A stretch of DNA of 26,540 bases, from contig CAZILN010000299.1 of NCBI GenBank assembly GCA_964540005.1, positions 1 through 26,540 of the forward strand, written 5' to 3'. Below are positions 8,572 to 18,098 of the stretch, piece by piece. The position numbers and the translations under genes are program-made. Each line of letters opens with the position of its first letter. Within the stretch, counting starts at the first letter, position 1. The notes beneath the pieces are model-generated. The model did not search any database and was not told where the DNA came from. It worked only from the letters and a program-made list of their open reading frames with translations. The stretch comes from CAZILN01 sp964540005 (GTDB taxonomy: Bacteria > Bacteroidota > Bacteroidia > Bacteroidales > SM23-62).

Positions 8572-8579
8572 TATATTCG
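8572..8579 (+). promoter_or_regulatory. Weak candidate -7 box (TATATTCG) for the dtd operon
   Basis: TATATTCG matches the Bacteroidota -7 consensus TAnnTTTG at all but one defined base and ends 21 nt before the dtd start. It lies in the 110-nt divergent gap between crtI and dtd, where a promoter must exist. No -33 element is evident. Confidence 0.25.
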
Positions 8580-8600
8580 TTTTTCAATAACATCAAGCAT

Positions 8601-9053
8601 ATGCGAGCCGTCATACAAAGAATCAGAAATGCCAGCGTAAGCATAAAAGATGAAACTACAGCAGCTATCGGCCAGGGCCTGCTGATCTTCCTTGGTATAG
8701 AAGAGAATGATATGCTGGATGATATTGAATGGCTGAGTGGTAAAATATCCCGGCTGAGAATTTTCCAGGATGCTGCAGGTCTGATGAACCTGTCTGTTCA
8801 GGATATTAAGGGAGATGCCCTGGTTATCAGCCAGTTCACACTGCATTCCAGCACAAAGAAAGGCAACCGTCCCTCATTTATTAAAGCAGCAAAACCGGAA
8901 ATTGCCATACCCCTGTATGAAAAATTCATACAGCAGCTGGAAAATGATATACCCGGTTCTGTAAAAACAGGAAAGTTTGGAGCCTGTATGCAGGTATCAC
9001 TGCTCAATGATGGTCCGGTCACTATAATAATTGATACTAAAAACAGAGAATAA
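8601..9053 (+). CDS. dtd: D-aminoacyl-tRNA deacylase
   Basis: The 150-residue product hydrolyses D-amino acids (classically D-Tyr) wrongly attached to tRNA, as a cytoplasmic homodimer. It starts with the family's typical MRAVIQRIRNASVSI. It has the catalytic SQFTL motif at 77-81, the following KKGNRPSF, and the Gly-cisPro region GPVT at 138-141 that excludes L-amino acids. It is full length. Most family members read NGPVT; here the preceding residue is Asp (NDGPVT), a mild variation. It heads a same-strand run with DUF4271, hemD and rnpA and is divergent from crtI. Confidence 0.97.
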   Translation: MRAVIQRIRNASVSIKDETTAAIGQGLLIFLGIEENDMLDDIEWLSGKISRLRIFQDAAGLMNLSVQDIKGDALVISQFTLHSSTKKGNRPSFIKAAKPEIAIPLYEKFIQQLENDIPGSVKTGKFGACMQVSLLNDGPVTIIIDTKNRE

Positions 9054-9126
9054 TACAACTGGCAACAAGCAATGAAATAATCACCAGGCCGCGTGTATTT
9101 CATTGGTATGAAATTTATTACAGGGA

Positions 9127-10293
9127 ATGTCTGCAAATAATCATAAAAACCATAACAATCCCATCCATTACTCTTCTGAGATGCCTGGACAGATGCCACA
9201 GGACACATCAGTTGTGCTAAACCTGAATGACAGTGCTGTCACCAGGGACAATAACCTGGTGTACGATACCACCAGCACAAAAATGGCTCCCGTATCAAGG
9301 TTCACAAACGATCAGATTGATTCTATTTTCATGATAACTGACCGCCGGCAGCACGAAATTGACTCTGCCAGGGCAGTTGAAGAAGCAACATATACCAGGC
9401 CTGAACGAATAATTACACCCATATATATAGACAGGGAAAAGGTACCGTATAACCTGAATAAAGAATATCAAAGTATCAGCAGCACATTTCATTTCATGGA
9501 ACACCTGAGGGAAAAACACTATTCCCTGAAAGATACTCAGAAAGCTGTTTTCATAGAAACGGGACCAGAAAACGAAGCATCAGCTATCATCAGCGAAACA
9601 ACCCATTCAGATGGTACCGGAAAAGAAGTGGCGGAATTTGGCAGAACCGGTAATCCCGGTTGGTTACTGGCTGCCATCATATTGATATTAATATTGATAG
9701 CCTGGCTGAAATTGTTTTATAATAAATTCTTTGACCAGACCCTTCATGCATTGTATAATTACCAGTTATCTGCCAAGGTTTTGCGAGATCAAAATATATT
9801 TTCAAGAAGGGTAGCTTCGGTGCTGAATTTCAATTTTATCATAAACCTTGGCCTATTTTGTTTCCTTGTTTCGAATTTTTACGGCATTTCAATTTTTTCC
9901 GGCAGCAGTTTCCTGAGGTATATTGAATTATGCATGTTAATTGCAGGATTCCTCCTTGCCAGGTATATCATTACCCGTCTGACAGGCTTGGTATTCAACC
10001 AGGATCAGCTGTTTAAGGATTATATTCATCAGATCCTTATCGCTTATAAAAGCCTCGGTGTATACCTGATCCTGATCATCATCGGCCTGGCTTACAGTCC
10101 GGATGAAATGAAAATCTACCTGGTTTATACCGGTTTAGCACTTATTGCTGTTGCTTATCTGACACGCATTATTAAGGGATTTCAAATAATATTCAACAAA
10201 GATGTATTAATAATATATTTGATTTTATACCTTTGTACCCTCGAAATTTTACCGGCTCTAGTTGTTTACAGATATTTTTCCAGTTTTCTATAG
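9127..10293 (+). CDS. DUF4271 domain-containing membrane protein
   Basis: This 388-residue protein is recognisable as a Bacteroidota DUF4271 protein. About 175 hydrophilic N-terminal residues precede six predicted membrane segments at roughly 178-197, 232-253, 264-283, 308-324, 329-347 and 360-384. The family-typical ending LYLCTLEILPALVVYRY lies within the last segment. Function is not established. It sits directly upstream of hemD (25-nt gap), an arrangement I recall as common in this phylum, which suggests a housekeeping envelope role rather than an accessory one. The start used is the first ATG of the frame; because the N-terminal region is poorly conserved, a later start cannot be excluded. 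Confidence 0.85.
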   Translation: MSANNHKNHNNPIHYSSEMPGQMPQDTSVVLNLNDSAVTRDNNLVYDTTSTKMAPVSRFTNDQIDSIFMITDRRQHEIDSARAVEEATYTRPERIITPIYIDREKVPYNLNKEYQSISSTFHFMEHLREKHYSLKDTQKAVFIETGPENEASAIISETTHSDGTGKEVAEFGRTGNPGWLLAAIILILILIAWLKLFYNKFFDQTLHALYNYQLSAKVLRDQNIFSRRVASVLNFNFIINLGLFCFLVSNFYGISIFSGSSFLRYIELCMLIAGFLLARYIITRLTGLVFNQDQLFKDYIHQILIAYKSLGVYLILIIIGLAYSPDEMKIYLVYTGLALIAVAYLTRIIKGFQIIFNKDVLIIYLILYLCTLEILPALVVYRYFSSFL

Positions 10294-10318
10294 AAGTTGA
10301 ACTATCAAGATTGAGTCC

Positions 10319-11077
10319 ATGAGAATAAAGAGAATACTGGTTTCTCAACCACAACCTGACAACGGAAAATCCCCTTACTCCGAACTAGCAAAAAAGAACA
10401 ATCTGAACATTGATTTCAGGCCATTCATTCAGGTCGAAGGGGTCTCATCTAAGGAATTCAGACAGTGCAGGATTGATATTTCGGTTCATACTGCAATCAT
10501 TTTCACCAGCAGAACTGCAGTGGATCATTTTTACCGGATATGTGAAGACTTGAGGATTGCCATTCCTGATACCATGAAATATTTCTGTATTTCGGAATCA
10601 ACGGCTTTCTATCTTCAAAAATACATTGTCTACAGGAAACGTAAAATTTTCTACGGAGACGGTAAGTTTTCCAGTCTGCTGGACCTGATAATCAAGCACT
10701 GTAATGAGACATTCCTGCTTCCGGTCTCCGATGCCCATAAGGATGAAATCCCCCGGCTTCTTGATAAGCACAACATCAATTTCACCAAAGCCGTATTTTA
10801 TCGTACTATCAGCAGTGATCTGTCCGATTTAGTCAACCTGAATTATGATGTACTTGTATTTTTCAGTCCGTCCGGAATAAAATCCTTGTTATCAAATTTC
10901 CCCGAGTTCAAACAGAATGATACCAAAATTGCTTCATTTGGCAGTTCAACAGCCCAGGCAGTAAAGGAGGCCGGACTGAGACTGGATATTGAAGCTCCCA
11001 AGCCCGAGGCTCCTTCGATGACTATGGCACTTGAACAGTTCATCAAAGATCATAACAGAAACAATAACAAGAAGTAG
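10319..11077 (+). CDS. hemD: Uroporphyrinogen-III synthase
   Basis: The 252-residue enzyme closes hydroxymethylbilane to uroporphyrinogen III with inversion of ring D, in haem, sirohaem and corrin synthesis. The family is poorly conserved, but the Bacteroidota form is recognisable. It opens with RILVSQPQPDNGKSPY, then has DFRPFIQVEGVSSKEFRQ, the turn AIIFTSRTAVDHF, YIVYRKRKIFYGDG, and the C-terminal VFFSPSGIKSLL and IASFGSSTAQAVKEAGL, matching the two-lobed HemD fold. No other haem gene is adjacent. It lies between DUF4271 and rnpA on the same strand. Confidence 0.93.
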   Translation: MRIKRILVSQPQPDNGKSPYSELAKKNNLNIDFRPFIQVEGVSSKEFRQCRIDISVHTAIIFTSRTAVDHFYRICEDLRIAIPDTMKYFCISESTAFYLQKYIVYRKRKIFYGDGKFSSLLDLIIKHCNETFLLPVSDAHKDEIPRLLDKHNINFTKAVFYRTISSDLSDLVNLNYDVLVFFSPSGIKSLLSNFPEFKQNDTKIASFGSSTAQAVKEAGLRLDIEAPKPEAPSMTMALEQFIKDHNRNNNKK

Positions 11078-11146
11078 GATCCTGGCTGGCCGGCTTTTCT
11101 TACCTGCAAATCAAAAGATCCCTGATGTGTCACTAATATCCCTGTA

Positions 11147-11554
11147 ATGGTTCAAGTCAGGAAATACACCTTACCAAGGGAAGAACGTTTAAGGAGCAAT
11201 ACTCTGATCAACGGGCTTTTCACCCATGGCAAGACCTGTACCGGCTATCCTCTTAAAGTTTTTTGGGACTTCGCCCAGGCAAATGACCACAACTCTAAGG
11301 TAAGAGCCGGGTTTTCTGTCCCGAAAAGGAACTTCAGGCATGCCGTTGACAGGAATCTTATTAAAAGAAGGCTTCGCGAAGCATACCGGTTGAATAAATA
11401 TAAACTTCATGATCAGCTGGCAGATGAGAAAAGGCAGTTATTTCTGATGATATTGTACCTTCCAAAAAAAATAATGAATTACGATGAAATTCATTACGGG
11501 ATCGGACGCTTATTAGACAAGTTATGCCATACTTTGAATGAGGGTGATGTATAA
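11147..11554 (+). CDS. rnpA: Ribonuclease P protein component
   Basis: This basic 135-residue protein binds the RNase P RNA and helps process the 5' leader of pre-tRNAs. The diagnostic RNR segment AVDRNLIKRRLREAYR is at residues 66-81, after the central strand RAGFSVPKRNF. The N-terminal REERLRSNTLINGLF also fits the family. The coding end overlaps the start of the MORN/TonB-C gene by 8 nt (or 17 nt with the upstream ATG), so the two are probably co-translated. The usual neighbour yidD is not found downstream. Confidence 0.96.
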   Translation: MVQVRKYTLPREERLRSNTLINGLFTHGKTCTGYPLKVFWDFAQANDHNSKVRAGFSVPKRNFRHAVDRNLIKRRLREAYRLNKYKLHDQLADEKRQLFLMILYLPKKIMNYDEIHYGIGRLLDKLCHTLNEGDV

Positions 11555-12434
11555 ATACCTTACAGTAATTCTGTGCCATTTCCTGGTATTTCTTCAGTAT
11601 ACCTATTCCCAGGGGGTTACAGATACCATGTACTTCGATCAGAACTGGGAACAGACTTCGTCATCCAATGCCTCCTATTTCAGGGTCATTTCCTTCAGCG
11701 AAACTGGTGATTTTCTGTTCAGTGTTGAAGATTACTACCTGTCAGGGCAGATCCAGATGAGCGGTACCTATCGCTCGATCAGGCCCGATTACAAAACAGG
11801 AATATTTACTTACTATTATGAAAATGGCTTTAAACAGGCTGAATGCGAATATGATAATAATGAGCTCGATGGCCCCTACAGGGAATGGTACGAGAATGGC
11901 AAGCAGAAATCCGATCACTTTTTCAGGGATGGAGAACTTAACGGCAGCTATAAAGCATGGAATGAAGACGGTACAGCCAAACTGGATATCCAGTATAAGG
12001 CAGGTAAAAAGCACGGTTATTTTATCTCATACCATTCCAATGGAAGTCCTGCAAGAAGAGATTTATATGAGGAAGACGAATTCATTGAAGGCAGGTGTTT
12101 TAACAAATTTGGTGAAACAATAGATTATTTTCCATATATTATCATGCCATCTTTCCGGGGTGGAATCGAAGCACTCAGAGAGTACATTGAAAAAGAGATT
12201 GATTATCCTGATAAAGCCTACAGGACCGGCCAGGAAGGAGTTGTCTTTGTGCGCTTCACTGTTGATGAAGAGGGTGTAATTATCAATCCATCTGTAATCA
12301 ATGGAGACCGTGAAGAATTCAATGAAGAAGCACTCCGCATCATTACCTCCTTCCCTCCCTGGATCCCAGGCAGGATTGATAACAAACCTTCCCCGATAGA
12401 AATCAGCCTGCCCATTGAATTTCATATAAAATAA
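11547..12434 (+). CDS. Secreted MORN-variant repeat protein with TonB C-terminal domain
   Basis: With the start chosen here the protein has 295 residues and a signal peptide ending about YTYS|QG. An in-frame ATG 9 nt upstream (11538) adds only MRV; 11547 is preferred because it shortens the overlap with rnpA to 8 nt. Residues about 80-180 carry MORN-variant repeats of the form YENGxxxxxxxYxxGxxxGxY (YYENGFKQ, WYENGKQKSD, WNEDGTAKLD, YHSNGSPARR). Residues about 200-295 form a TonB-C domain (PSFRGGIEALREYI, GQEGVVFVRFTVDEEGVI, FPPWIPG). There is no uncleaved membrane anchor, so it is not a canonical TonB that reaches ExbBD. A periplasmic or outer-membrane-associated binding role is more likely. 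Databases tend to label such proteins as energy transducer TonB; I would not assert that function. Confidence 0.85.
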   Translation: MYKYLTVILCHFLVFLQYTYSQGVTDTMYFDQNWEQTSSSNASYFRVISFSETGDFLFSVEDYYLSGQIQMSGTYRSIRPDYKTGIFTYYYENGFKQAECEYDNNELDGPYREWYENGKQKSDHFFRDGELNGSYKAWNEDGTAKLDIQYKAGKKHGYFISYHSNGSPARRDLYEEDEFIEGRCFNKFGETIDYFPYIIMPSFRGGIEALREYIEKEIDYPDKAYRTGQEGVVFVRFTVDEEGVIINPSVINGDREEFNEEALRIITSFPPWIPGRIDNKPSPIEISLPIEFHIK

Positions 12435-12479
12435 AATCGTCTTTTCAGGCTATCTGTCCTCCGATTCTGGCATATTTTG

Positions 12480-12487
12480 TACATTTG
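12480..12487 (+). promoter_or_regulatory. Candidate -7 box (TACATTTG) for the alpha-2-macroglobulin gene
   Basis: TACATTTG fits TAnnTTTG exactly and lies 28 nt upstream of the ATG at 12516. It would make an ATG at 12477 untranscribed, which supports the 12516 start. CTGT occurs 22 nt upstream, but no standard TTTG -33 element does. Confidence 0.42.
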
Positions 12488-12515
12488 GTTTATTGCTAAC
12501 CATAATGTAAACAAC

Positions 12516-15500
12516 ATGTCCCATAAAAGATCCCATCCCCTGGTAAGCTTGCTGCTTATTCTCCTGTTAATCTCAGCTTGTAAAACAAAAGAAAAAAAGG
12601 AACCGGTAATAGATCCGGCTTTTACTTCATATATCGCTGCCTTCACTTCAGGTCAGATACCCAATGACGGCGTCATTCGTATCCGCCTCGCAAATGATCT
12701 TGAACCCGACCGGGAATTCAGTAACAATTTGTTAAACAGGCTGTTCCAGATTAGTCCTGAAACAGATGGAGATATTATCATCACTGATCAGCGTACCATA
12801 GAATTCAGACCGGTTGAGCGTTTAAGATCAGGCACAGATTACATAGTCACTTTCAACCTTGCCGAGCTGATCCCTGACATCCCATCCGGACTGAAACAAT
12901 TCCAGTTTTCTTTTAAAACTATCAAGCAATCATTTATTGTCGATGTGAAAGGCATGACGGCATACAACAACAATGATCTAAGATGGAACAGTTCTGCAGG
13001 AATTATCCAGACCGCTGATTTTATTGAAGGCGAACAGATAGAGAAGGTATTACTTGCCCGGCAGGAAGGAGAAAGGCTCAGCATTAACTGGGATCACTCC
13101 CCTGATGGGAAGATGCATCACTTTACCATTGACAGCATTCTTAGAAAAGAGGATAAATCCTCTGTTGACCTGGAATGGAACGGATCAAAAATCGAAGTGG
13201 ATAATAAAGGATCCAGGGAGATTCCCATCCCTTCCCTGGCTGACTTTTCAATTATGGATATCTCCGTGGTGCAGCAGCCTGAGCAATATATTCATATTCA
13301 GTTCTCCGACCCTCTTCTTGCCAAGCAGTACCTTGAGGGCCTGATCCATGTCGATAACGGCACAGACCTGAAGTTCATTATCGAGAACAACATGGTCAGG
13401 GCTTATCCCTCTGTCAGGCAAACCGGCCAGCTCACCGTTACTGTAGAAATGGGTATAAAGAACATTTCCGGTTTCCGTCTTAAGGAAAAAGACGACTTCC
13501 AACTCAACTTTGAAGAAGTAAAACCAGCGGTCCGCCTTACCGGCAAGGGGGTTATTCTTCCCGGTTCAGAAGGACTGATTTTTCCTTTCGAAGCTGTCAA
13601 CCTGAAAGCGGTTGATGTAACTGTAGTCAGGATATATGAAAACAATATTGCACAGTTCCTCCAGGTAAACCAGCTGGATGGAAGCGATCAGCTTAAAAGG
13701 GTAGGAAGGATGATAGTCAGGAAAACCATAATCCTGAGATCCGACAAACCCGTCGATTTTGGTAACTGGAATACCTATTTTATCGACCTGGCAGAATTGA
13801 TCAATGCAGAGCCCGGAGCCATTTACAGGGTTGAGATAGGATTCAGGAAACCCTATTCCATATACCTGTGCGAAGGTGAGGATGACAGCGGCAATACTGA
13901 CCTGGAAACGAAAATACAAGTGGAGGAATTTGAATTCGCCGCAGAAGAGGATCTTAGTTACTGGGACTCATACGAGAGCTATTATGAAGAAGGATATTAC
14001 TACTGGGATTATGACTGGGAGGAACGTGAAGATCCCTGTTCAGAGCATTACTATGGCAACCATCGTTCTGTGGCCAGGAATATTCTTGCCTCTGATCTTG
14101 GGATTATTGCTAAAATGGGAAACGATAAATCTATGACTTTTGGAGTGACCAACCTTATTTCAGCTTTACCTCTGGGCGGGGTTGATATCGAAGTGTATAA
14201 TTACCAGAGGCAGCTGCTTGCCAGTACCCAGACAGATGCCAGCGGACTGGCAGCTGTTGAACTGTCAAACATACCATTCCTTCTTATTGCCAGGCGTGGT
14301 GACCAGCGTGGATACCTGAGGCTTGATGACGGGTCCTCCCTATCACTGAGCAGGTTCGATGTTTCAGGTAATGTTATTGAAAAGGGACTGAAGGGTTTTA
14401 TCTATGGTGAAAGAGGGGTATGGAGGCCTGGTGACACCCTGTATCTCAGTTTTATCCTTGAAGATAAAAAACTGAGCCTCCCTGAAAACCATCCTGTAAG
14501 ATTTGAATTATATAATCCACAGCAGCAGCTTGTTTATAAGTCTGTTAAAACTGCCGGGACCCATGGTTTCTATTCCTTTATCACTTCCACATCCCCGGAA
14601 GCACCAACCGGCAACTGGAGGGCCAGCATAAAGGTAGGGGGAACAAGCTTCTCAAAACAGATTCGGATTGAAACCATTAAGCCAAACAGGCTGAAGATCA
14701 ATCTCGGTTTCGGGACCGAGAAGCTCTCTGTATCACAGGATGAAATAAAAGGTGAACTGGAAGCAACCTGGCTGCACGGAGCCGTAGCCGATCGCCTGAA
14801 GGCTGATGTTTCTGTATCCTACTCTCCCGTGGCAACAGTATTCAGTAAGTATACTGATTTTGAATTCGATGACCCTGTACGCTCATTTTATTCCGATGAA
14901 TATATAATTTATGAGGGCCGGCTCAATGCCAGCGGCAAAGCTGTCTTTTACCCGGACCTGAGTCCGGATATAAAATCACCAGGTATGCTGAGGGCCAGCT
15001 TCAACACCAGGGTTTTTGAAGAGAGCGGTGATTTCAGTATAGACAGGTTTTCTTTGCCCTATTCTCCTTACAGCTCCTATACAGGTATTAAAACCCCCAA
15101 AGGAGATAAGGCCAGGGGTATGCTGTTGACCGATACCACACATACCGTGGAAGTGGTGACCCTTGATCCTGATGGTAATCCCGTTAACAGAGACGGTGTG
15201 GAGGTCAGTGTATATAAAATTAGCTGGCGGTGGTGGTGGGATGCCTCTTACGAAAATCTTGCCTCCTATGTCGGCACCAATGAGCAAAGAACTATTAAGA
15301 GTGAAAAAATTAATACCCGGAGGGGCAGCGGGAAATTCAATTTCCGCATCGAATACCCTGACTGGGGCCGGTATCTTGTAAGGGCTGTTGATCCTGTAAG
15401 CGGACATGCCACAGGAAAGATCATATATGTGGACTGGCCCGGATGGGCAGGCAGGGCAGACAGAGAACAACCCGGTGGCGCTGCCATGCTTAGCTTCAGT

Positions 15501-18086
15501 ACAGATAAATCATCCTATAATGTGGGAGAGATGGCCGTTATTACTTTCCCTTCAGCCGGACATGGCAGGGCACTGGTATCTCTCGAAAATGGTTCAAGGG
15601 TTGTAAAGGCCGACTGGATAGAAACCGGTGAACCCGAGACAAGCCATACTTTCGTAATTACTAAAGATATGGCTCCCAATGTTTTTATCAATCTCAGCCT
15701 TGTTCAGCCTCATGCCCAGTCAGTGAATGACCTTCCTATTCGTTTATACGGTGTGATGCCCATCCAGGTAGAAGACCCTGGAACAAGGCTCCGCCCGGTA
15801 ATTAACATGCCGGATGAACTTCGTCCGAACAGCACCGTGAGTATTAAGATCAGTGAGGAGAACCGGACAGAATGCTCATACACGCTGGCTATTGTGGATG
15901 AAGGATTACTGGGATTAACCCGGTTCAGGACCCCAGATGCCTGGTCTCATTTCTATGCCCGTGAAGCCCTGGGCGTGAAAACCTGGGATATGTATGACAT
16001 GGTAATCGGTTCCTTCGGTGCCCGTATTGAAAGCCTGCTCAGTATAGGTGGGGGTTATGAAGGGGAAGAGGAAGGGGAAGAAGCCCAGAGCAAGGCTAAC
16101 CGTTTCCCCCCAATGGTGATTTTCGAGGGACCTTTTCACTTGGAGAAGGGACAAACCAGGACACATAACCTGAATATCCCGAATTATATAGGTGCGGTCA
16201 GGGCCATGGTAGTTGCAGGGAATCAACTGGCTTATGGTTCCGCCGACAAATCCCTGCCGGTAAGACAGCCCCTGATGGTTCTAGCTACCCTGCCCAGGGT
16301 CCTTGGTCCGGGCGAAAAGTTTGACCTGCCCGTTACAGTCTTTGCCATGGACCCGGCAGTCCAAAAGGTTGATATTAAGCTTGAGACCAATGACCTCCTG
16401 GTGCCTGAAGGGGAAGCAACCAAGCAGTTAAATTTCAGCCGGACCGGTGATAAAATGGTGAATTTCAGCCTGCAGGTTCCTTCAAAGATTGGTATTGGAA
16501 AGGCCAGGATCATTGCTACCAGCGGAAAGGAAAAATCCGAATACGAAGTTGAGCTAGATATCAGGAACCCAAATCCTCCCATTACAGAATTTGTTGAGAC
16601 AACAATAGAAAAGGGAGAGAGCTGGAACGGGGAATATATCCTGCCCGGGATGCCGGGAACCAACTCTGCCGTCCTGGAAGTTTCCAATATCCCCCCCATA
16701 GATCTCGACAGAAGGATGAAGTTCCTTCTGAACTATCCTCACGGTTGTATAGAACAAACCACATCCTCGGTCTTTCCGCAACTGTTCCTTTCAGACCTGG
16801 TTGAACTTCCTGATGCTTCGGCCGTGAAATCCGAGAATAATGTCAAAGCCGGGATCAAACGTCTTGAGCAATTCGTGCTTCCTGACGGGTCTTTCGGTTA
16901 CTGGCCGAATTCCAATACTTTCAATGCATGGGGTACTAACTATGCAGGACATTTCCTGCTGGAAGCACAGGGTAAAGGATATAATGTGAGATCGGATATC
17001 CTTAAAAACTGGCTGAAATTTCAGAAGAAAGCAGCAAGGGGAACAAGCAATTCCCAAAGTGATGACCTGATCCAGTCATATCGCCTGTATACCCTCGCCC
17101 TGGCCAATGAACCCGAGCTAGGGGCCATGAACAGGCTCAGGGAAAAAAATAATCTTTCAATTCAGGCCAGGTGGCGGCTGGCAGCAGCCTACGCCCTAAG
17201 TGGCCAGGCTGAAGTGGGCCGTGAGCTGATCGGTGGTGCCCGGACTGAAATAAGTGATTACAATGGTTTTAACGATAGTTACGGATCCAGGGAAAGGGAC
17301 TGGGCGATGATACTCGAAGCATTGACCCAGATGGATAAAAGGACAGAAGGGACCAGGTATCTTACCATGATCTCTGAAGCTCTTGCTTCCACCAAGTGGA
17401 TGAGCACCCAGACCACCGGTTACTGTCTGATGGCAGTGGCTAAATATGCAGGCAGGGACGGAACATCCAATGAACTGAGCTTTGAATACTCGCACAACAA
17501 GGGGAGCAGTATAAAAGCACGGTCTGAGCTTCCCCTGGTACAGGTTGAGCTGGAGCCTGGAGAAGCAAGCAGCGGAAGTATGAATATCCGGAATTCATCA
17601 GCGGGCCTTCTTTTTGCACGCATCATTATGACCGGAATACCTGAGACAGGAAGTGAAGAAGCTAAAGCCAGCAACCTTTCTATGGAAATTGCCTATACTG
17701 ATCTGTCCAATAATGTAATTACTGTATCAAGGCTTAAACAGGGCACTGATTTCTATGTCCATGTCAGGATCATGAATCCAGGTTCCTTTGGTAACTACAA
17801 GGAGATGGCCCTGACACAAATATTCCCTTCCGGATGGGAAATCCGGAATACCAGGCTTGACGATGTTGCTGCCTTCAGCAATTCAGATCTTCCTAATTAT
17901 CAGGATATTCGCGATGACAGGGTTTACAGCTATTTTGATTTAAATGCCCGTCAGAGTAAGCGCTTTGTCCTGCAAATCAATGCTGCTTATAAGGGCAGGT
18001 TTTACCTGCCGGCAACTCTCTGTGAAGCAATGTATGAAAATACTGTCAACGCCAATTCTGAGGGTATGTGGGTGGAAGTCTTTTAA
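12516..18086 (+). CDS. Alpha-2-macroglobulin family lipoprotein with thioester motif
   Basis: This 1856-residue protein is a bacterial alpha-2-macroglobulin, a giant protease trap. The start was moved from the longest open frame (12477) to 12516, because only this one gives a clean lipoprotein signal: MSHKRSHPL, a Leu-rich stretch, and lipobox ISAC with Cys22. The macroglobulin (MG) domains follow; the MG2 landmark ERGVWRPGDTLYLSF lies near residue 634 and the A2M core AIVDEGLLGLTRF near 1125. The thioester CIEQ has Cys1411 and Gln1414, within NYPHGCIEQTTSS, so covalent trapping of proteases is possible. The thioester helical domain and a final receptor-like MG domain complete it. Residues about 465-520 form an acidic, Tyr/Trp-rich insert. 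The pbpC gene follows after 12 nt, the same pairing as E. coli yfhM-pbpC. It is expected to be lipid-anchored in the envelope. Confidence 0.95.
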   Translation: MSHKRSHPLVSLLLILLLISACKTKEKKEPVIDPAFTSYIAAFTSGQIPNDGVIRIRLANDLEPDREFSNNLLNRLFQISPETDGDIIITDQRTIEFRPVERLRSGTDYIVTFNLAELIPDIPSGLKQFQFSFKTIKQSFIVDVKGMTAYNNNDLRWNSSAGIIQTADFIEGEQIEKVLLARQEGERLSINWDHSPDGKMHHFTIDSILRKEDKSSVDLEWNGSKIEVDNKGSREIPIPSLADFSIMDISVVQQPEQYIHIQFSDPLLAKQYLEGLIHVDNGTDLKFIIENNMVRAYPSVRQTGQLTVTVEMGIKNISGFRLKEKDDFQLNFEEVKPAVRLTGKGVILPGSEGLIFPFEAVNLKAVDVTVVRIYENNIAQFLQVNQLDGSDQLKRVGRMIVRKTIILRSDKPVDFGNWNTYFIDLAELINAEPGAIYRVEIGFRKPYSIYLCEGEDDSGNTDLETKIQVEEFEFAAEEDLSYWDSYESYYEEGYYYWDYDWEEREDPCSEHYYGNHRSVARNILASDLGIIAKMGNDKSMTFGVTNLISALPLGGVDIEVYNYQRQLLASTQTDASGLAAVELSNIPFLLIARRGDQRGYLRLDDGSSLSLSRFDVSGNVIEKGLKGFIYGERGVWRPGDTLYLSFILEDKKLSLPENHPVRFELYNPQQQLVYKSVKTAGTHGFYSFITSTSPEAPTGNWRASIKVGGTSFSKQIRIETIKPNRLKINLGFGTEKLSVSQDEIKGELEATWLHGAVADRLKADVSVSYSPVATVFSKYTDFEFDDPVRSFYSDEYIIYEGRLNASGKAVFYPDLSPDIKSPGMLRASFNTRVFEESGDFSIDRFSLPYSPYSSYTGIKTPKGDKARGMLLTDTTHTVEVVTLDPDGNPVNRDGVEVSVYKISWRWWWDASYENLASYVGTNEQRTIKSEKINTRRGSGKFNFRIEYPDWGRYLVRAVDPVSGHATGKIIYVDWPGWAGRADREQPGGAAMLSFSTDKSSYNVGEMAVITFPSAGHGRALVSLENGSRVVKADWIETGEPETSHTFVITKDMAPNVFINLSLVQPHAQSVNDLPIRLYGVMPIQVEDPGTRLRPVINMPDELRPNSTVSIKISEENRTECSYTLAIVDEGLLGLTRFRTPDAWSHFYAREALGVKTWDMYDMVIGSFGARIESLLSIGGGYEGEEEGEEAQSKANRFPPMVIFEGPFHLEKGQTRTHNLNIPNYIGAVRAMVVAGNQLAYGSADKSLPVRQPLMVLATLPRVLGPGEKFDLPVTVFAMDPAVQKVDIKLETNDLLVPEGEATKQLNFSRTGDKMVNFSLQVPSKIGIGKARIIATSGKEKSEYEVELDIRNPNPPITEFVETTIEKGESWNGEYILPGMPGTNSAVLEVSNIPPIDLDRRMKFLLNYPHGCIEQTTSSVFPQLFLSDLVELPDASAVKSENNVKAGIKRLEQFVLPDGSFGYWPNSNTFNAWGTNYAGHFLLEAQGKGYNVRSDILKNWLKFQKKAARGTSNSQSDDLIQSYRLYTLALANEPELGAMNRLREKNNLSIQARWRLAAAYALSGQAEVGRELIGGARTEISDYNGFNDSYGSRERDWAMILEALTQMDKRTEGTRYLTMISEALASTKWMSTQTTGYCLMAVAKYAGRDGTSNELSFEYSHNKGSSIKARSELPLVQVELEPGEASSGSMNIRNSSAGLLFARIIMTGIPETGSEEAKASNLSMEIAYTDLSNNVITVSRLKQGTDFYVHVRIMNPGSFGNYKEMALTQIFPSGWEIRNTRLDDVAAFSNSDLPNYQDIRDDRVYSYFDLNARQSKRFVLQINAAYKGRFYLPATLCEAMYENTVNANSEGMWVEVF

Positions 18087-18098
18087 TTTGAATTCAGC

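Noticed and set aside
11078..11146. Hairpin or promoter in the hemD-rnpA gap (GGCTGGCCGGCTTTT region)
   Set aside because: The G/C-rich stretch does not form a proper stem-loop and no TAnnTTTG box is present.
12477..12515. Upstream extension of the alpha-2-macroglobulin reading frame (13 extra residues)
   Set aside because: It would destroy the clean lipoprotein signal that begins at 12516, and it overlaps a perfect -7 promoter box.
14976..15470. 164-codon open frame on the minus strand inside the alpha-2-macroglobulin gene
   Set aside because: It lies wholly within a strongly supported coding gene, has no recognisable domain and shows shadow-frame composition.
16232..16699. 155-codon minus-strand open frame opposite the alpha-2-macroglobulin thioester region
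   Set aside because: It is antisense to conserved coding sequence and is Ser/Pro/Gly-rich with no motif.
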